Shown: positions 9,831-19,191, counted from the stretch's first letter. The stretch is DNA of 64,000 nt from Vibrio fortis (GCF_000695685.1 NZ_JFFR01000012.1:62001-126000), one strand, 5' to 3'. Notes: generated from the sequence alone by a model not told the origin. A program made the numbers and translations.

Positions 9831-9860
9831 TTGATATCACATTAAGCTATATAGAATTAA

Positions 9861-9885
9861 AAAGAGGACTCATTGAGTCCTCTTT
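9861..9885. terminator. Bidirectional terminator between convergent genes
   Basis: AAAGAGGACTC and GAGTCCTCTTT form a perfect 11-base stem with a three-base loop. The minus-strand reading ends in TTTTTAATT and the plus-strand reading in TTTGTCGTTTT, so it can serve both the ART-like gene and pmbA. Confidence 0.85.
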
Positions 9886-9957
9886 GTCGTTTTGGTGCTG
9901 CTAATTTTCTTAGCTGAATAGCCTAAGTCATTATCAGACCGCTATTAGCCGCCAATG

Positions 9958-11301
9958 CTATTTACCACCAATGCTTAGACGCGCGAAGCGCACATCTGGA
10001 GCAAAGAAGGTACGGCTATCATTGCTGAGTTGGCTATTACCTACAGCATCAATTTCTTGCAGCATCTTGTAGAAGTTACCCGCAACCGTAATACCGCGAA
10101 CAGGTTGAACTCTCTCGCCATCTCGGCACAAGAAACCACTCGCACCAAATGAGAAGTCGCCGCTCACCGCATCTGCTCCCGAATGAACACCTTGCAGTTC
10201 CACCAGCTCTAAGTACTCGCCCGCTTTCACTTCTGCTATGCTGCTCTGGCCTGTTGTAATCACACGATGATTTGCTGATACATCTAAACTCGACTTAGCG
10301 CCACGTGCAGCACTTGCCGTCGATGTTGCACCTAGATAGCTCGCTGTTTGGCTATTATGAAGTAGTGTATTTAACTGACCATCGACAATAATCGCATTGT
10401 CTTGAGTCGCAAAGCCTTCGCTATCAAAGCCCGCAATCGCCATACCATTCGGCATATACGCTTTATCAATGAAAGACAGCAGTTCACTCGCGATACCTTG
10501 ACCTAACTTGTCACCGAGTGGCGTCATGCCCTTCATAGCGCTCACACCAGAAAATGCACTGCCAAACGCGCCGAACAAGCTGCTAAGCGCATTGATGTGG
10601 AAAATCGCAGAATAGTTCCCAGTAGCAACTGGAGCACCATCAAGCAGATCACGAGCTAGGTTGTAACCTTCTTCAATGCAGTAGGCTGGCTGCAACTCAT
10701 CGAAGCGACGACCTACTGACATTTTGCCCGCCATCGACTGCTTGCCATCTTTCTCAAATAACGTATAGGCATAACAGTTAAATGAACGCTCAAAGTGCTT
10801 ACACAGTGAGCCTTGAGTGTTGGCGATGATCAATTGAGACTCACCATCGCTGTAACCATTGTATGGTGAGCTCTTTGCGTGCGGATGACTAACCACACCT
10901 TGCTCAAGCGCTAAAGAGAGCTCGATTTTTTCATCAACCGACGTTGTGTCTTGTTGAGCAATTTCAGCCACATCCGTCGTAATTGTGCTGTTTACACAAC
11001 TGATGGTTTGATGCTCATCCTGCTTAGAGAAACGAGCACTCTGCAACGCGTTCGTCAGCAGTAGATCAAGGCTTGGTTGCTCTAGGGATTCCGAGTAACT
11101 AGTCGCGACACGTGCATCTTTGACCACACGCACACCCAGAACTTGGCTTGAGCTCACTTTATATTCATCAAGCTGACCTTGGTTCGCTTTAAGCGAGAAA
11201 CTATTACTGCTGTTAACGATAACGTCTGCTTCCGCACCTTGGCGTTTCGCTTCAGCAAGTACGTATTCAACGGCATTAAGAAGTTGTTGTCCTTGGCTCA
11301 T
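9958..11301 (-). CDS. pmbA: TldE/PmbA-family metalloprotease subunit
   Basis: A 447-residue member of the TldD/TldE family, the partner subunit of the cytosolic heterodimeric protease that trims unfolded peptides (microcin B17 leader, CcdA in E. coli). Family hallmarks are the N-terminal region (VLAEAKRQGAEADVIVNSSN, then LKANQGQLDEYKVS) and the C-terminal SGDFSFGASGFLCRDGE and VRGITVAGNFYKML blocks. As in TldE generally there is no HExxxH metal motif, which is supplied by TldD. Its ATG overlaps the tldD stop by one base (TAATG), so the two are translationally coupled. A second, unlinked pair may exist elsewhere, but that cannot be judged here. Confidence 0.92.
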   Translation of the reverse strand: MSQGQQLLNAVEYVLAEAKRQGAEADVIVNSSNSFSLKANQGQLDEYKVSSSQVLGVRVVKDARVATSYSESLEQPSLDLLLTNALQSARFSKQDEHQTISCVNSTITTDVAEIAQQDTTSVDEKIELSLALEQGVVSHPHAKSSPYNGYSDGESQLIIANTQGSLCKHFERSFNCYAYTLFEKDGKQSMAGKMSVGRRFDELQPAYCIEEGYNLARDLLDGAPVATGNYSAIFHINALSSLFGAFGSAFSGVSAMKGMTPLGDKLGQGIASELLSFIDKAYMPNGMAIAGFDSEGFATQDNAIIVDGQLNTLLHNSQTASYLGATSTASAARGAKSSLDVSANHRVITTGQSSIAEVKAGEYLELVELQGVHSGADAVSGDFSFGASGFLCRDGERVQPVRGITVAGNFYKMLQEIDAVGNSQLSNDSRTFFAPDVRFARLSIGGK

Positions 11302-12686
11302 TAGTTACCGCCTCCTACTAGAATGTTATCGACCTTCAACGTAGGTTGACCAACCGTCGTCGGTACCGAACCACTCACCGAACCACACATACCCGGTGCT
11401 AACGCCATATCTTGTCCAACCATGCTGATCTCTTTCAGCACTTTAGGACCAGTACTAATCAAAGTTGCTGTCTTCAATGGCTTAGTGACCTTACCATTCT
11501 CAATCAAGTAGGCTTCACGGACCGCAAAGTTAAATTCACCAGTGCCCGGCTGAACAGAACCACCACCCAGTTTCTTCGCATAAATACCGCGTTCGATGCC
11601 TGCGAACATCTCATCAAGAGTATGTTCACCCTCTTCAATGAAGGTATTACGCATACGAGACGTTGGCGCGAACTTGTAGTTTTGACGACGACCAGATCCC
11701 GTCGGTTCATAGCCAGTTTTCATGCCGCCCATTTTGTCGACCATAAAGCTGGTGAGCTTACCGTCTTTGATCAGCTGAGTACCCTGTGTCGGCATACCTT
11801 CGTCATCAACATGAATGGAGCCCCACTCATTCGTCATGGTGCCATCATCCACTGCATTTACAGCAGTATGCGCGATCATTTCACCCATTTGATCATGGAA
11901 TACAGATGCTTTCTTAGCAACAGAAGTTGTCTCTAGTAAGTGGCCACACGCTTCATGGAAAATTACCCCACCAAAACCATTACCAATCACCACAGGCATT
12001 TCACCAGATGGACAAACATCCGCGCCCAATTTGATCAGGGCTTGCTGGGCAATGCTTTGACCAAGTTCTTTAGCATCTAACTGCTCGCTAAATTCCCAAC
12101 CAGCAAGTGCGCCCGGTCCTTCCATACCAGAAGACTGCTCAGTACCCTTTTGCGCAACAGTGTTACCAGAGACACGAATGTAGTGGCGAGTATCGTCAAC
12201 GTGAAGGCCTTCTGAGTTGAAGATAGAGACTTGCTGCTCGCGTTGAAGCGCACTGCCGATAAACTGACTAATGTACTCACTTTCTGCACGCGCCGCTTTG
12301 TCCGCTTGCAGTAAGAACGCAATTTTTGAATCGAGGTTCGCGTCTTTGCTCAATGGCATACGACAGCCATGCTGCACTGGGTAACGGTTCAGATTCAGAG
12401 CACCTGCAGAAGCAATTTGCTCACGTTTATCTTTTGCCGCCAGCAATGATGTTACGCGTTTTAGTTCATTCTCATCGGTACTGTTGGTGTAGCCATAAAG
12501 GACTTTATGACCGAAGAAGAGGCGGATACCGATGCCAAAATCGATGCCCGAGTTAACCTTGTCCACTTCACCAGACGCAATTTGTACGCTGCTGGTTTGG
12601 TGGTGTTCAACGAATAGCTCTGCGAAATCAGCCCCTAAAAAGAGAGCGTGATCGATCACCGCTTTCGCCGTTACAGAATTAAGCAT
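11301..12686 (-). CDS. tldD: TldD-family metalloprotease, catalytic subunit
   Basis: The catalytic half of the TldD/TldE protease. HEACGHLLE supplies the HExxxH zinc motif at about residue 250 and CGSVSGSVPTTVGQP the C-terminal conserved block with its metal-site Cys. The longest frame starts at 12719, but an AAGGAG five bases before the ATG at 12686 decides the start (MLNSVTAK, 461 residues, against 481 in E. coli TldD). It is the first gene of the tldD-pmbA operon. A tightly linked pair is unlike E. coli, where the two genes are unlinked, and is more like operons devoted to peptide maturation. No small precursor-peptide gene is evident next to it. Confidence 0.93.
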   Translation of the reverse strand: MLNSVTAKAVIDHALFLGADFAELFVEHHQTSSVQIASGEVDKVNSGIDFGIGIRLFFGHKVLYGYTNSTDENELKRVTSLLAAKDKREQIASAGALNLNRYPVQHGCRMPLSKDANLDSKIAFLLQADKAARAESEYISQFIGSALQREQQVSIFNSEGLHVDDTRHYIRVSGNTVAQKGTEQSSGMEGPGALAGWEFSEQLDAKELGQSIAQQALIKLGADVCPSGEMPVVIGNGFGGVIFHEACGHLLETTSVAKKASVFHDQMGEMIAHTAVNAVDDGTMTNEWGSIHVDDEGMPTQGTQLIKDGKLTSFMVDKMGGMKTGYEPTGSGRRQNYKFAPTSRMRNTFIEEGEHTLDEMFAGIERGIYAKKLGGGSVQPGTGEFNFAVREAYLIENGKVTKPLKTATLISTGPKVLKEISMVGQDMALAPGMCGSVSGSVPTTVGQPTLKVDNILVGGGN

Positions 12687-13164
12687 GAAATCTCCTTGCT
12701 CGTTGATATTCCTAGCCAATCTAGCCTACGCATCAGCACCTCTTCATTATGCGATTCAATCATTTACGGTACTGAAGACATGTTGGCAATGCGTTAAATT
12801 TTAACATTATTTGTAGTATATGCTCTAAACAAAGCCGAATTTATTAAGTTACTAAAAAGCTAAATTCTTTACACCGAGTGTAAAAACCCTGAAAGGTAAG
12901 CGATAACTTGATCCGCTAACGGGGAAGACCGTCCTTAGTTCCACGGTATTTAAAAGACTTCCCAAAGAGCGTCATCACTACGAGAAACAAGGGCTCAGTG
13001 AATCCAAAAGCCATGTAAACCTCATCTCATTCATAACGTTTTTTTCGATGCACAGAGCCAAAACTCGGAACAAAATAGGCAACGCTTTATACCGCATTTA
13101 CGTCAGTAATCAGCGGTAAAATAATCATCAGATAAACAGCGAGACCGAACCCGGAGTAGCCAGT
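12687..13164. other. Intergenic region upstream of tldD and the GNAT-like gene
   Basis: 478 bases without a convincing gene. The tldD promoter should lie at 12690-12850, which is AT-rich. At 12922-12963 nested complementary segments occur: GGGAAG with CTTCCC outside and ACCGT with ACGGT inside. This may be a folded leader, but no terminator T-run follows. Confidence 0.4.
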
Positions 13165-13548
13165 ATGAATGATGACGCCAAACACCTTCTTAACCAACTT
13201 TGCGCTGAATACGATGCCCTTTCTGAGACATGCCAGTCTCGACCGTTTCCCGAGTTTTCCGAAACCATACACACCGAGTTTGGTCACTGCTTCGTGCGCT
13301 GCCCTGTGGGAAGCCAGCGATTCAGCATTGTGTCGGTTAACTTCTCCCCCTCTGTCCGCAGTCAAGGTGTGCTGACTGAGTTCATCGACTATGTAAAACG
13401 CTCTCCTTACCACTACCGAGGCATTGAAGTCGCAATCATCGAAAACAGAAGATTGGCGCAGCATCTATTGTCACTCGGTTGGCGATACAAATCTCTGTTC
13501 ACCAAACTCTTTCGCTCCAAGACACCCACACTAGTACAAGATTTTTAA
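13165..13548 (+). CDS. Small GNAT-like protein, function unknown
   Basis: A 127-residue protein. The second half looks like the core of a GNAT N-acyltransferase: VNFSPSVRSQGVLTEFIDYV resembles the acetyl-CoA-binding (R/Q)xxG(x)A loop and helix, and IEVAIIENRRLAQHLLSLGW resembles the usual strand followed by an N-R-A-xx-L-xx-xGF helix. The protein is shorter than a typical 150-residue GNAT, so it may be a minimal or degenerate form. GGAG stands eight bases before the ATG. No operon partners. The opposite-strand frame at 13087-13464 is a shadow. Confidence 0.6.
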   Translation: MNDDAKHLLNQLCAEYDALSETCQSRPFPEFSETIHTEFGHCFVRCPVGSQRFSIVSVNFSPSVRSQGVLTEFIDYVKRSPYHYRGIEVAIIENRRLAQHLLSLGWRYKSLFTKLFRSKTPTLVQDF

Positions 13549-13737
13549 ACTCAACCACGCGTATTTACGGCAAATTTAGTTCAATGGTATGACTAATTCA
13601 TTGGAGCTAACCGACTGATACATAAGGTTACAACTTGCTCTAATAACAATCATCAATACTGATCTGAGTTAATAAATCGACTGCAAGATAACCTTACTTT
13701 TAAAGTGGTTTAATAATAAAAATATAAGGAAGCAGTC

Positions 13738-14358
13738 ATGAAAAAAGTTCTAGCCCTCGCTATAGCTACAGCAGTCTCAACACCCGTATTCGCAGACCAC
13801 ACCTCCATCAACGGTATGGACTTTGGCCCACTAGCGAAACTTGTCGGCACATGGAAATCTATTGATGCTGCAGGCGTAGATGTTTCACCCGGCCAGAAAG
13901 GCACAGAAGTTGGCGCAGGTGGCCCAGCAGTGACCCCGTTTTATGAAGTGATGACGTTTGAAGTCGCAGCGGATGCAACCAATGCCAGTGATCAGTACCT
14001 TGTTGCGCTGTATTACAAGCAAGAGGTATTCAGAAAATCGGATGATTCTAAGTTCCATGATCAGCGTGGTTACTTCATTTACGATCAGAAGAATCAAATC
14101 GTCTACAACTCATTCTGCGTACCAAGAACCACCTGTGTCACAGCAGAAGGGCCTGCAGGTGACAACATGACACTGGTATCTTCTAAGCGCGGCATCGCAG
14201 AGTCTGAATACATGACCGACAACGCAAAGACCACTGACTTCACCATGAACATCGTGATTTCAGATGAGCAAATCACTTACTCTCAAACCACGGGCTTAGA
14301 GATCTACGACAATGTGTTCGCCCACACTGACTCAAGCACCCTGGTTAAGGTCGACTAA
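13738..14358 (+). CDS. Exported nitrobindin/FABP-like beta-barrel protein
   Basis: A 206-residue protein with a clear signal peptide (KKVLALAIATAVSTPVFA, cut after ADA-like VFA-D at about residue 19), so it is periplasmic or secreted. PLAKLVGTWKS near the mature N-terminus, PFYEVMTFEV, then a GYFIYD strand follow the order of the nitrobindin/THAP4-like haem-binding domain (L-x-G-x-W, then Y/F-x-E-x-(hydrophobic)-x-F). Two Cys residues in NSFCVPRTTCVT could form a disulfide, fitting export. AAGGA precedes the ATG by seven bases and a strong terminator follows, so it is monocistronic. Ligand binding is inferred from fold resemblance only. Confidence 0.65.
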   Translation: MKKVLALAIATAVSTPVFADHTSINGMDFGPLAKLVGTWKSIDAAGVDVSPGQKGTEVGAGGPAVTPFYEVMTFEVAADATNASDQYLVALYYKQEVFRKSDDSKFHDQRGYFIYDQKNQIVYNSFCVPRTTCVTAEGPAGDNMTLVSSKRGIAESEYMTDNAKTTDFTMNIVISDEQITYSQTTGLEIYDNVFAHTDSSTLVKVD

Positions 14359-14398
14359 CAAGATCAAGCCTTCGAAGGAATAGTTCCAGAACAAAACT

Positions 14399-14432
14399 AA
14401 CGCCCAATGCACATCTGCTTTGGGCGTTTTTT
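14399..14432 (+). terminator. Rho-independent terminator
   Basis: AACGCCCAA and TTGGGCGTT form a nine-base stem with a 12-base loop followed by a T-run. It ends the transcript of the exported nitrobindin-like gene. Confidence 0.9.
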
Positions 14433-14572
14433 CATTCCTTTCTAAGCTAGCTATTAGTACCAAGTTATTAATAATTCGAACTAAATCGCGCCCTTCTCTT
14501 TGTTTGTGAGCTAAGATTTTAGGTAACTCAATTTATAAGCGTTACTGCTAAACAAGCCCCTAGGGAGAGGTG

Positions 14573-15292
14573 ATGGAAAGGCCACTCGTCGCACTTAAAC
14601 GTGCCAGTAAAAGCTTTGTCGATGGCAAAGAAAACCATCAAGTATTAGAAGGCGTCGACTTTGCACTAGAGACAGGTTCAAGTGTGGCTTTAACCGGTGC
14701 TAGTGGTAGTGGGAAAAGTACTCTACTGAATATGATTGCTGGATTTGAACCGCTCTCTTCTGGTGAGCTGTGGATAGATGGCGACAACACCAACCTCTGG
14801 AAAGACCCACACTGGAGCCTGTTCCGCCATCAAAAACTCGGCGTGATCTTCCAGCAGTTCAACCTATTAACGCCCCTGAATGTTAAACAGAACATCGCCT
14901 TCCCACTGCATTTGAATCAACAACAATGGAATAACTGGTGTGACTATTTGGTCGAAACACTTGGCATCAGCCAACTGCTAGAAAGACATGTATCTGCGCT
15001 ATCCGGCGGCCAACAGCAACGAGTGGCGATCGCACGTGCCCTGGCACATCAACCCAAACTGCTGCTCGCCGATGAGCCAACAGGCAACCTCGATCAAAAA
15101 GCCGGTATCGAAGTGATGAAGCTACTAAGTGAAATCACAACCCAAGGAAACACTGCAGTTCTGTTGGTCACCCACAGCAATGACTGCGCCAAGTTTATGC
15201 AGACACGCCTGCGCCTTGAAAACAGTGAACTGCATAACGATCAGCGAGTGCGTCCCCAATGCCAAAGCGACCTCTCATATGAAGCACGCTAG
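14573..15292 (+). CDS. ABC transporter ATP-binding protein (LolD/MacB-like)
   Basis: The ATPase of an FtsX-type (type VII) ABC system. Motifs are complete: Walker A GASGSGKST, Q-loop FQQFN, signature LSGGQQQR, Walker B LLLADEPTGNLD and the switch His in LVTHS. The length (239 residues) and the DEPTGNLD variant place it with the LolD/MacB/FtsE group rather than importers. The frame opens with GTG at 14570, but the ATG three bases later has GGAG five bases upstream. The stop overlaps the permease start by 14 bases, so they are coupled. The AttH-like lipoprotein third in the operon argues for an envelope-export or mechanotransmission role, not nutrient uptake. Confidence 0.92.
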   Translation: MERPLVALKRASKSFVDGKENHQVLEGVDFALETGSSVALTGASGSGKSTLLNMIAGFEPLSSGELWIDGDNTNLWKDPHWSLFRHQKLGVIFQQFNLLTPLNVKQNIAFPLHLNQQQWNNWCDYLVETLGISQLLERHVSALSGGQQQRVAIARALAHQPKLLLADEPTGNLDQKAGIEVMKLLSEITTQGNTAVLLVTHSNDCAKFMQTRLRLENSELHNDQRVRPQCQSDLSYEAR

Positions 15293-17777
15293 AGTTAACG
15301 CTTTCAAATTCAATCATACTAAGCTTGCGCTGAATCTGTTTGCCGCTCACTATCGGCAAGCGCCCCTTCAAGCCGCAGCTATTTTGATTGGCATTGTATT
15401 AGCCGTGACTCTATTTGTTGCAGTACAAGCCATAAACCTAAACGCTAAGCGAAGCTATGCTGAGTCCACCGAGCAACTGAGTGCGCAAGCGCAGAACCTA
15501 ATTATTCCACCAGCAGGGCAAAACTACTTGCCAGAATCGCTCTACTTTACTCTCAGACAACAAGGGTTGAGCGCTGCACTGCCCGTAATTGAAGGAAGAG
15601 TGAGAGACGAGCAAGGTCGCCGTTGGTCGATACAAGGCAGTGAACTGATCACTGCGATCACATCACGTTCGCGATACACATCTAACAACGATCACAACGT
15701 TTCTCTGTTCGGTAGCCTATTGCCGCTTCCGGAACTGTTAGCCAGTAATCCCATCGTGATGATGAGCCAGTCGCAGTACCGAAATATCGGCGAACTCGAC
15801 ACGCTGGTTTTGGACGACATTAAAACGCAAGTCGCGGTTTTACCCGATGAATGGCAGCTCGGTAGCCGAATGTTGATGGATATTGGATTTGCGCAGAGGT
15901 TGCTCAACAAACAAGGGCAACTCAGTTACATCGCCGTTTTCGATTTAGGGAATGACACTCAAGCCTCTTGGCAAAAATACATTAGCGACCAAGGGCAATG
16001 GATAACCAATAATCAAAGCACCGATTTAGGCTCTCTTACCGACAGCTTTCATCTCAATCTAACGGCAATGAGCTTGCTCGCATTCCTGGTCGGACTGTTC
16101 ATCGCCTATAACGGCGTAAAATACAGCTTACTCAAACGTAACCGGCTGCTCGTGCAAATTCAGCAAGCCGGAATAACACCCACTATTGTATTCTTAGCCT
16201 TGCTAGTCGAGCTCACCATCTTAGTGGCTATTGGTGCCTCAATTGGCTTTGTTCTGGGCATGCAGCTCAGCCATTGGCTACACCCAACAGTTGCGCTTAC
16301 CCTGGAGCAACTTTATGGCGCGACACTACTGCCAGGGACGTGGCAATGGCAATGGTGGGCTCAAGCCCTACTACTCACTTTGGCAGCGACACTGCTTGCG
16401 TGTTGGCAGCACTTTAAACAGCGAGTGCAACAACCGCTCTCTTCCCATGGCGGATATTACCAAGCGCCAGATTCATCCAATGAAAACCACCTTTTCATTG
16501 TAGGCGTGCTACTCACAATCACGGCAATAGCTGGGCTTTGGCTGAGCGAACATCATCGTTTCACCATGGCATGGTTGGGGCTTTTGGTTGTGTCGATTCC
16601 TCTATACCTTCCAAAAACACTGGTGGTATTAGCGATTTGGTGTGAACAACGCACACGTTCCGGGTTGATGCAGTATCTGTTTGCAGAACTACGAGAACTT
16701 ATCTCCCCTCTTTCTCTGGCGATGATGGCACTGCTGCTCGCCGTGACCGCCAATATGGGGATGAATACCCTAGTCGGCAGCTTTGAATCAACACTCAAAC
16801 AATGGCTTGAACAGCGACTTCATGCCGACATCTATGTCAGCCCGTCTCAAGGGGAAATCGCCAATGTTGAGCTAGCTTTAGAGCAATTTGAAAACGTCCA
16901 AACCGTTTATAAACAGTACTACGTCGACGACAACCTAAATGGCTTACCTATTTTGCTCGGCACCAAAGACAAAGACACCCTAGAGCAGACCATGGTGTTT
17001 CAATCTCGGCTTGATGACTTTTGGTCGCGTTTCTATCAAGGTGAAGTCGTCGCAATCAGCGAGCCTACCGCCGTTAAACTTGGGTTATCACTTGCAAGTG
17101 AATTTACGCTCGACGCGATTCCAAACAAAGCACTCATCGTCGGCGCTGTTTTCCATGATTACGGATCCCCAAATGGAGAAGTACTCTTGGCCCCGAAACT
17201 CTGGCGAGAAAGCGGCTTTACGGATTTACCCACCAGCCTTGGTATTAAAGTCTCTGGCAGTCCAGATCTGGTTTATGAGCAGTTACGTAAAGATCTAAAC
17301 CTGCACCCAAGTCAGCTCTACGACCAAGCGCAGATCAAATCCATCGCCTTGGACATATTCTCGCAGACCTTTGCCATCACTCGAGCGTTAAATGGCGTTA
17401 CATTAATGGTTGCTGTAATCGGCCTATTCACCGCCTGTTTTATGTTGCTCGATGCGCGCAAAGCTGCGATTGCAAGGCTGTATGCACTTGGTGTGAATCG
17501 TAAAAAGTTGATGGTTATGGTGATCGGTCAGATTGTCGCGCTAGTCAGTTTTACTCTGGTGCTCGCCTTACCACTGGGTGCTTTGGTCGGTTATGTGCTC
17601 ACCGATATTGTTACCCTGCGCGCATTTGGCTGGAGCTTGAACTACCAATGGGATTGGAGCGATGCACTAAGCATTGCTGCCGTGACCATTGTGGTCGGCG
17701 TGATTGCCACCCTGATACCGCTTTGGCGTTTAGTGAGTAAACCTGTCGTCTCTAGTTTGCAAAGTGAGGTTTTGTAA
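15279..17777 (+). CDS. FtsX-like ABC permease
   Basis: An 832-residue inner-membrane permease with duplicated FtsX domains, about eight to ten TM helices in total: one near residues 25-45, a group around 255-395, a central group around 440-510, then three helices in the last 130 residues (VTLMVAVIGLFTACFMLLD, VMVIGQIVALVSFTLVLAL, AAVTIVVGVIATLIPLW). Large periplasmic domains lie between. The frame extends back to 15129 inside the ATPase gene; the ATG at 15279 is chosen because the earlier part is just the alternate frame of that gene. Like LolC/E-fused or AttG-type permeases, it is encoded between an ATPase and an AttH-like lipoprotein. The substrate is unknown. Confidence 0.88.
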   Translation: MKHARVNAFKFNHTKLALNLFAAHYRQAPLQAAAILIGIVLAVTLFVAVQAINLNAKRSYAESTEQLSAQAQNLIIPPAGQNYLPESLYFTLRQQGLSAALPVIEGRVRDEQGRRWSIQGSELITAITSRSRYTSNNDHNVSLFGSLLPLPELLASNPIVMMSQSQYRNIGELDTLVLDDIKTQVAVLPDEWQLGSRMLMDIGFAQRLLNKQGQLSYIAVFDLGNDTQASWQKYISDQGQWITNNQSTDLGSLTDSFHLNLTAMSLLAFLVGLFIAYNGVKYSLLKRNRLLVQIQQAGITPTIVFLALLVELTILVAIGASIGFVLGMQLSHWLHPTVALTLEQLYGATLLPGTWQWQWWAQALLLTLAATLLACWQHFKQRVQQPLSSHGGYYQAPDSSNENHLFIVGVLLTITAIAGLWLSEHHRFTMAWLGLLVVSIPLYLPKTLVVLAIWCEQRTRSGLMQYLFAELRELISPLSLAMMALLLAVTANMGMNTLVGSFESTLKQWLEQRLHADIYVSPSQGEIANVELALEQFENVQTVYKQYYVDDNLNGLPILLGTKDKDTLEQTMVFQSRLDDFWSRFYQGEVVAISEPTAVKLGLSLASEFTLDAIPNKALIVGAVFHDYGSPNGEVLLAPKLWRESGFTDLPTSLGIKVSGSPDLVYEQLRKDLNLHPSQLYDQAQIKSIALDIFSQTFAITRALNGVTLMVAVIGLFTACFMLLDARKAAIARLYALGVNRKKLMVMVIGQIVALVSFTLVLALPLGALVGYVLTDIVTLRAFGWSLNYQWDWSDALSIAAVTIVVGVIATLIPLWRLVSKPVVSSLQSEVL

Positions 17778-18889
17778 TGATACACCCCATCAAACTCACC
17801 ACTTTTACTCTACTCACTCTGGCACTGGTTGGTTGCGAAGGGCAGCAACCTCAAACCATGGGGACACTATTGGGAAGTGCTGAAAGCGACCAATCACAAG
17901 ATGACCAGTTCACTCCTGTTACAGAAGGAGTTGAAATCAACTTCCCTGCAGACCACCAAGCCCATCCCGACTTTCGCCATGAATGGTGGTACTTAACTGC
18001 AAATTTAACCGATGAAGATGGACAATCTCTCGGTGTACAGTGGACCCAATTTCGCTTTGCCGCCGCCCCACCATCTAATTCAAATGAAGCCAAGAAAACA
18101 CAATGGCAAAGCAGCCAGATCTACATGGCGCACAGTGCTGTTACAACGAATCAAAAACACTACGCAGATGAAAAATGGTCTCGTGACCACGCAGCTTTAG
18201 CAGGTGTCGATACTTCGCCATTTCGTGTTTATCTTGATGATTGGCAGTGGACATCGTCAACCGATGATCTTTTCCCTGCCACGTTGAATGCTAACTCCGA
18301 ACAGTTTGGCTACTCGCTTACTCTCACCAGCCGTGCGCCCTATCAAAAGCAAGGTAAGCAGGGTTACAGTATGAAAAGTGCCGATGGGCAGGTGGCTTCC
18401 TACTACTACAGCCAACCGTTTATTGATGTTTCTGGTGAAGTCATCATTGATGGCGATACACATCAAGTCTCCGGTAAAGGTTGGATAGATCGGGAGTGGA
18501 GCTCACAGTTCTTGCTTGATTCACAGCAGGGCTGGGATTGGTTTGCATTAAGGCTTGATGATGAAACTAGCCTAGTCGTATTCCAACTACGCGATTCTGA
18601 AACGGGAAGCGCAAGTTACTCCAATGCACGCTTAATGCATAAAGACGGTTCAGGTACTGCTATTGCGCAAGATGAGATTGTAATGCGTGTGCAAAAATAC
18701 ACGCAAATCGATATCCGAGACTACCCAACGGGGTGGACAATCGCGATTCCAAACCACGAAATTGAGCTTACCGTTTCAGCACTCAATCCCAACGCAAAAA
18801 TGCCGCTGTCAGTCCCATATTGGGAAGGCCCAGTAACAATCCAAGGTTCTCACTCTGGAAGTGGCTATATGGAGCTGACGGGGTATTGA
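17777..18889 (+). CDS. AttH/CrtC-like lipocalin-fold lipoprotein
   Basis: A 370-residue lipoprotein: residues 1-20 end in the lipobox LVGC. HEWWYLTANLTDEDG, the V-Q-W-T-Q-F-R-F strand, QIYMAHSAV and GKGWIDREWSSQFL are the conserved blocks of the AttH / carotenoid 1,2-hydratase-like family (a double lipocalin-like barrel). In AttEFGH-type operons such a protein accompanies an ABC ATPase and an FtsX permease, exactly as here. The ATG shares one base with the permease stop (TAATG). Hydratase activity is unlikely in a non-carotenogenic setting; lipid or hydrophobic-ligand binding at the envelope is my inference. Confidence 0.85.
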   Translation: MIHPIKLTTFTLLTLALVGCEGQQPQTMGTLLGSAESDQSQDDQFTPVTEGVEINFPADHQAHPDFRHEWWYLTANLTDEDGQSLGVQWTQFRFAAAPPSNSNEAKKTQWQSSQIYMAHSAVTTNQKHYADEKWSRDHAALAGVDTSPFRVYLDDWQWTSSTDDLFPATLNANSEQFGYSLTLTSRAPYQKQGKQGYSMKSADGQVASYYYSQPFIDVSGEVIIDGDTHQVSGKGWIDREWSSQFLLDSQQGWDWFALRLDDETSLVVFQLRDSETGSASYSNARLMHKDGSGTAIAQDEIVMRVQKYTQIDIRDYPTGWTIAIPNHEIELTVSALNPNAKMPLSVPYWEGPVTIQGSHSGSGYMELTGY

Positions 18890-19091
18890 GTGAAAGCATA
18901 GCTCCTGAGTAGAAACGGTTTGTAGCGGGTGCGTCAAACCGGTTCTTTAGGGTTAGGTCAACACCATGAGAGACTAACTGCTCAATCGCGTAAATGTCTA
19001 ATGAACCGACATATTTTGAAAAACTTCCACAGGGAGAGCTTTCTCCACTGAACATGTTTAAGTTAAAAGTAAGTATCGGGTTTCTCATCAT
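18783..19091 (-). other. Possible small gene or gene remnant
   Basis: A 102-codon frame whose start (MMRNPILTF) is preceded by AAGG at a workable distance, but whose last third runs antisense into the end of the AttH-like gene. The first 65 residues, which lie in otherwise empty sequence, look protein-like (SLDIYAIEQLVSHGVDLTL). This could be the 5' end of a gene whose original 3' part has been lost. No family recognised. Confidence 0.3.
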
Positions 19092-19191
19092 AACCTTGTA
19101 AACAGAATGCTAAGTTCGCTACTCCTGTAGTCTTGCTATACGTGAGCAAGGAGAAACCTACATGCTTTTAGCATCGCTGTTAAATACATTT

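Noticed and set aside
11412..11936. 174-codon plus-strand frame
   Set aside because: Lies entirely inside tldD on the opposite strand with unnatural residue use (His/Thr/Arg rich).
13087..13464. 125-codon minus-strand frame
   Set aside because: Almost fully antisense to the GNAT-like gene, which has a good Shine-Dalgarno and recognisable motif.
15129..15278. N-terminal 50 residues of the long permease frame
   Set aside because: Alternate-frame reading of the ATPase gene with Cys/Thr-rich nonsense composition; the ATG at 15279 gives the normal FtsX N-terminus.
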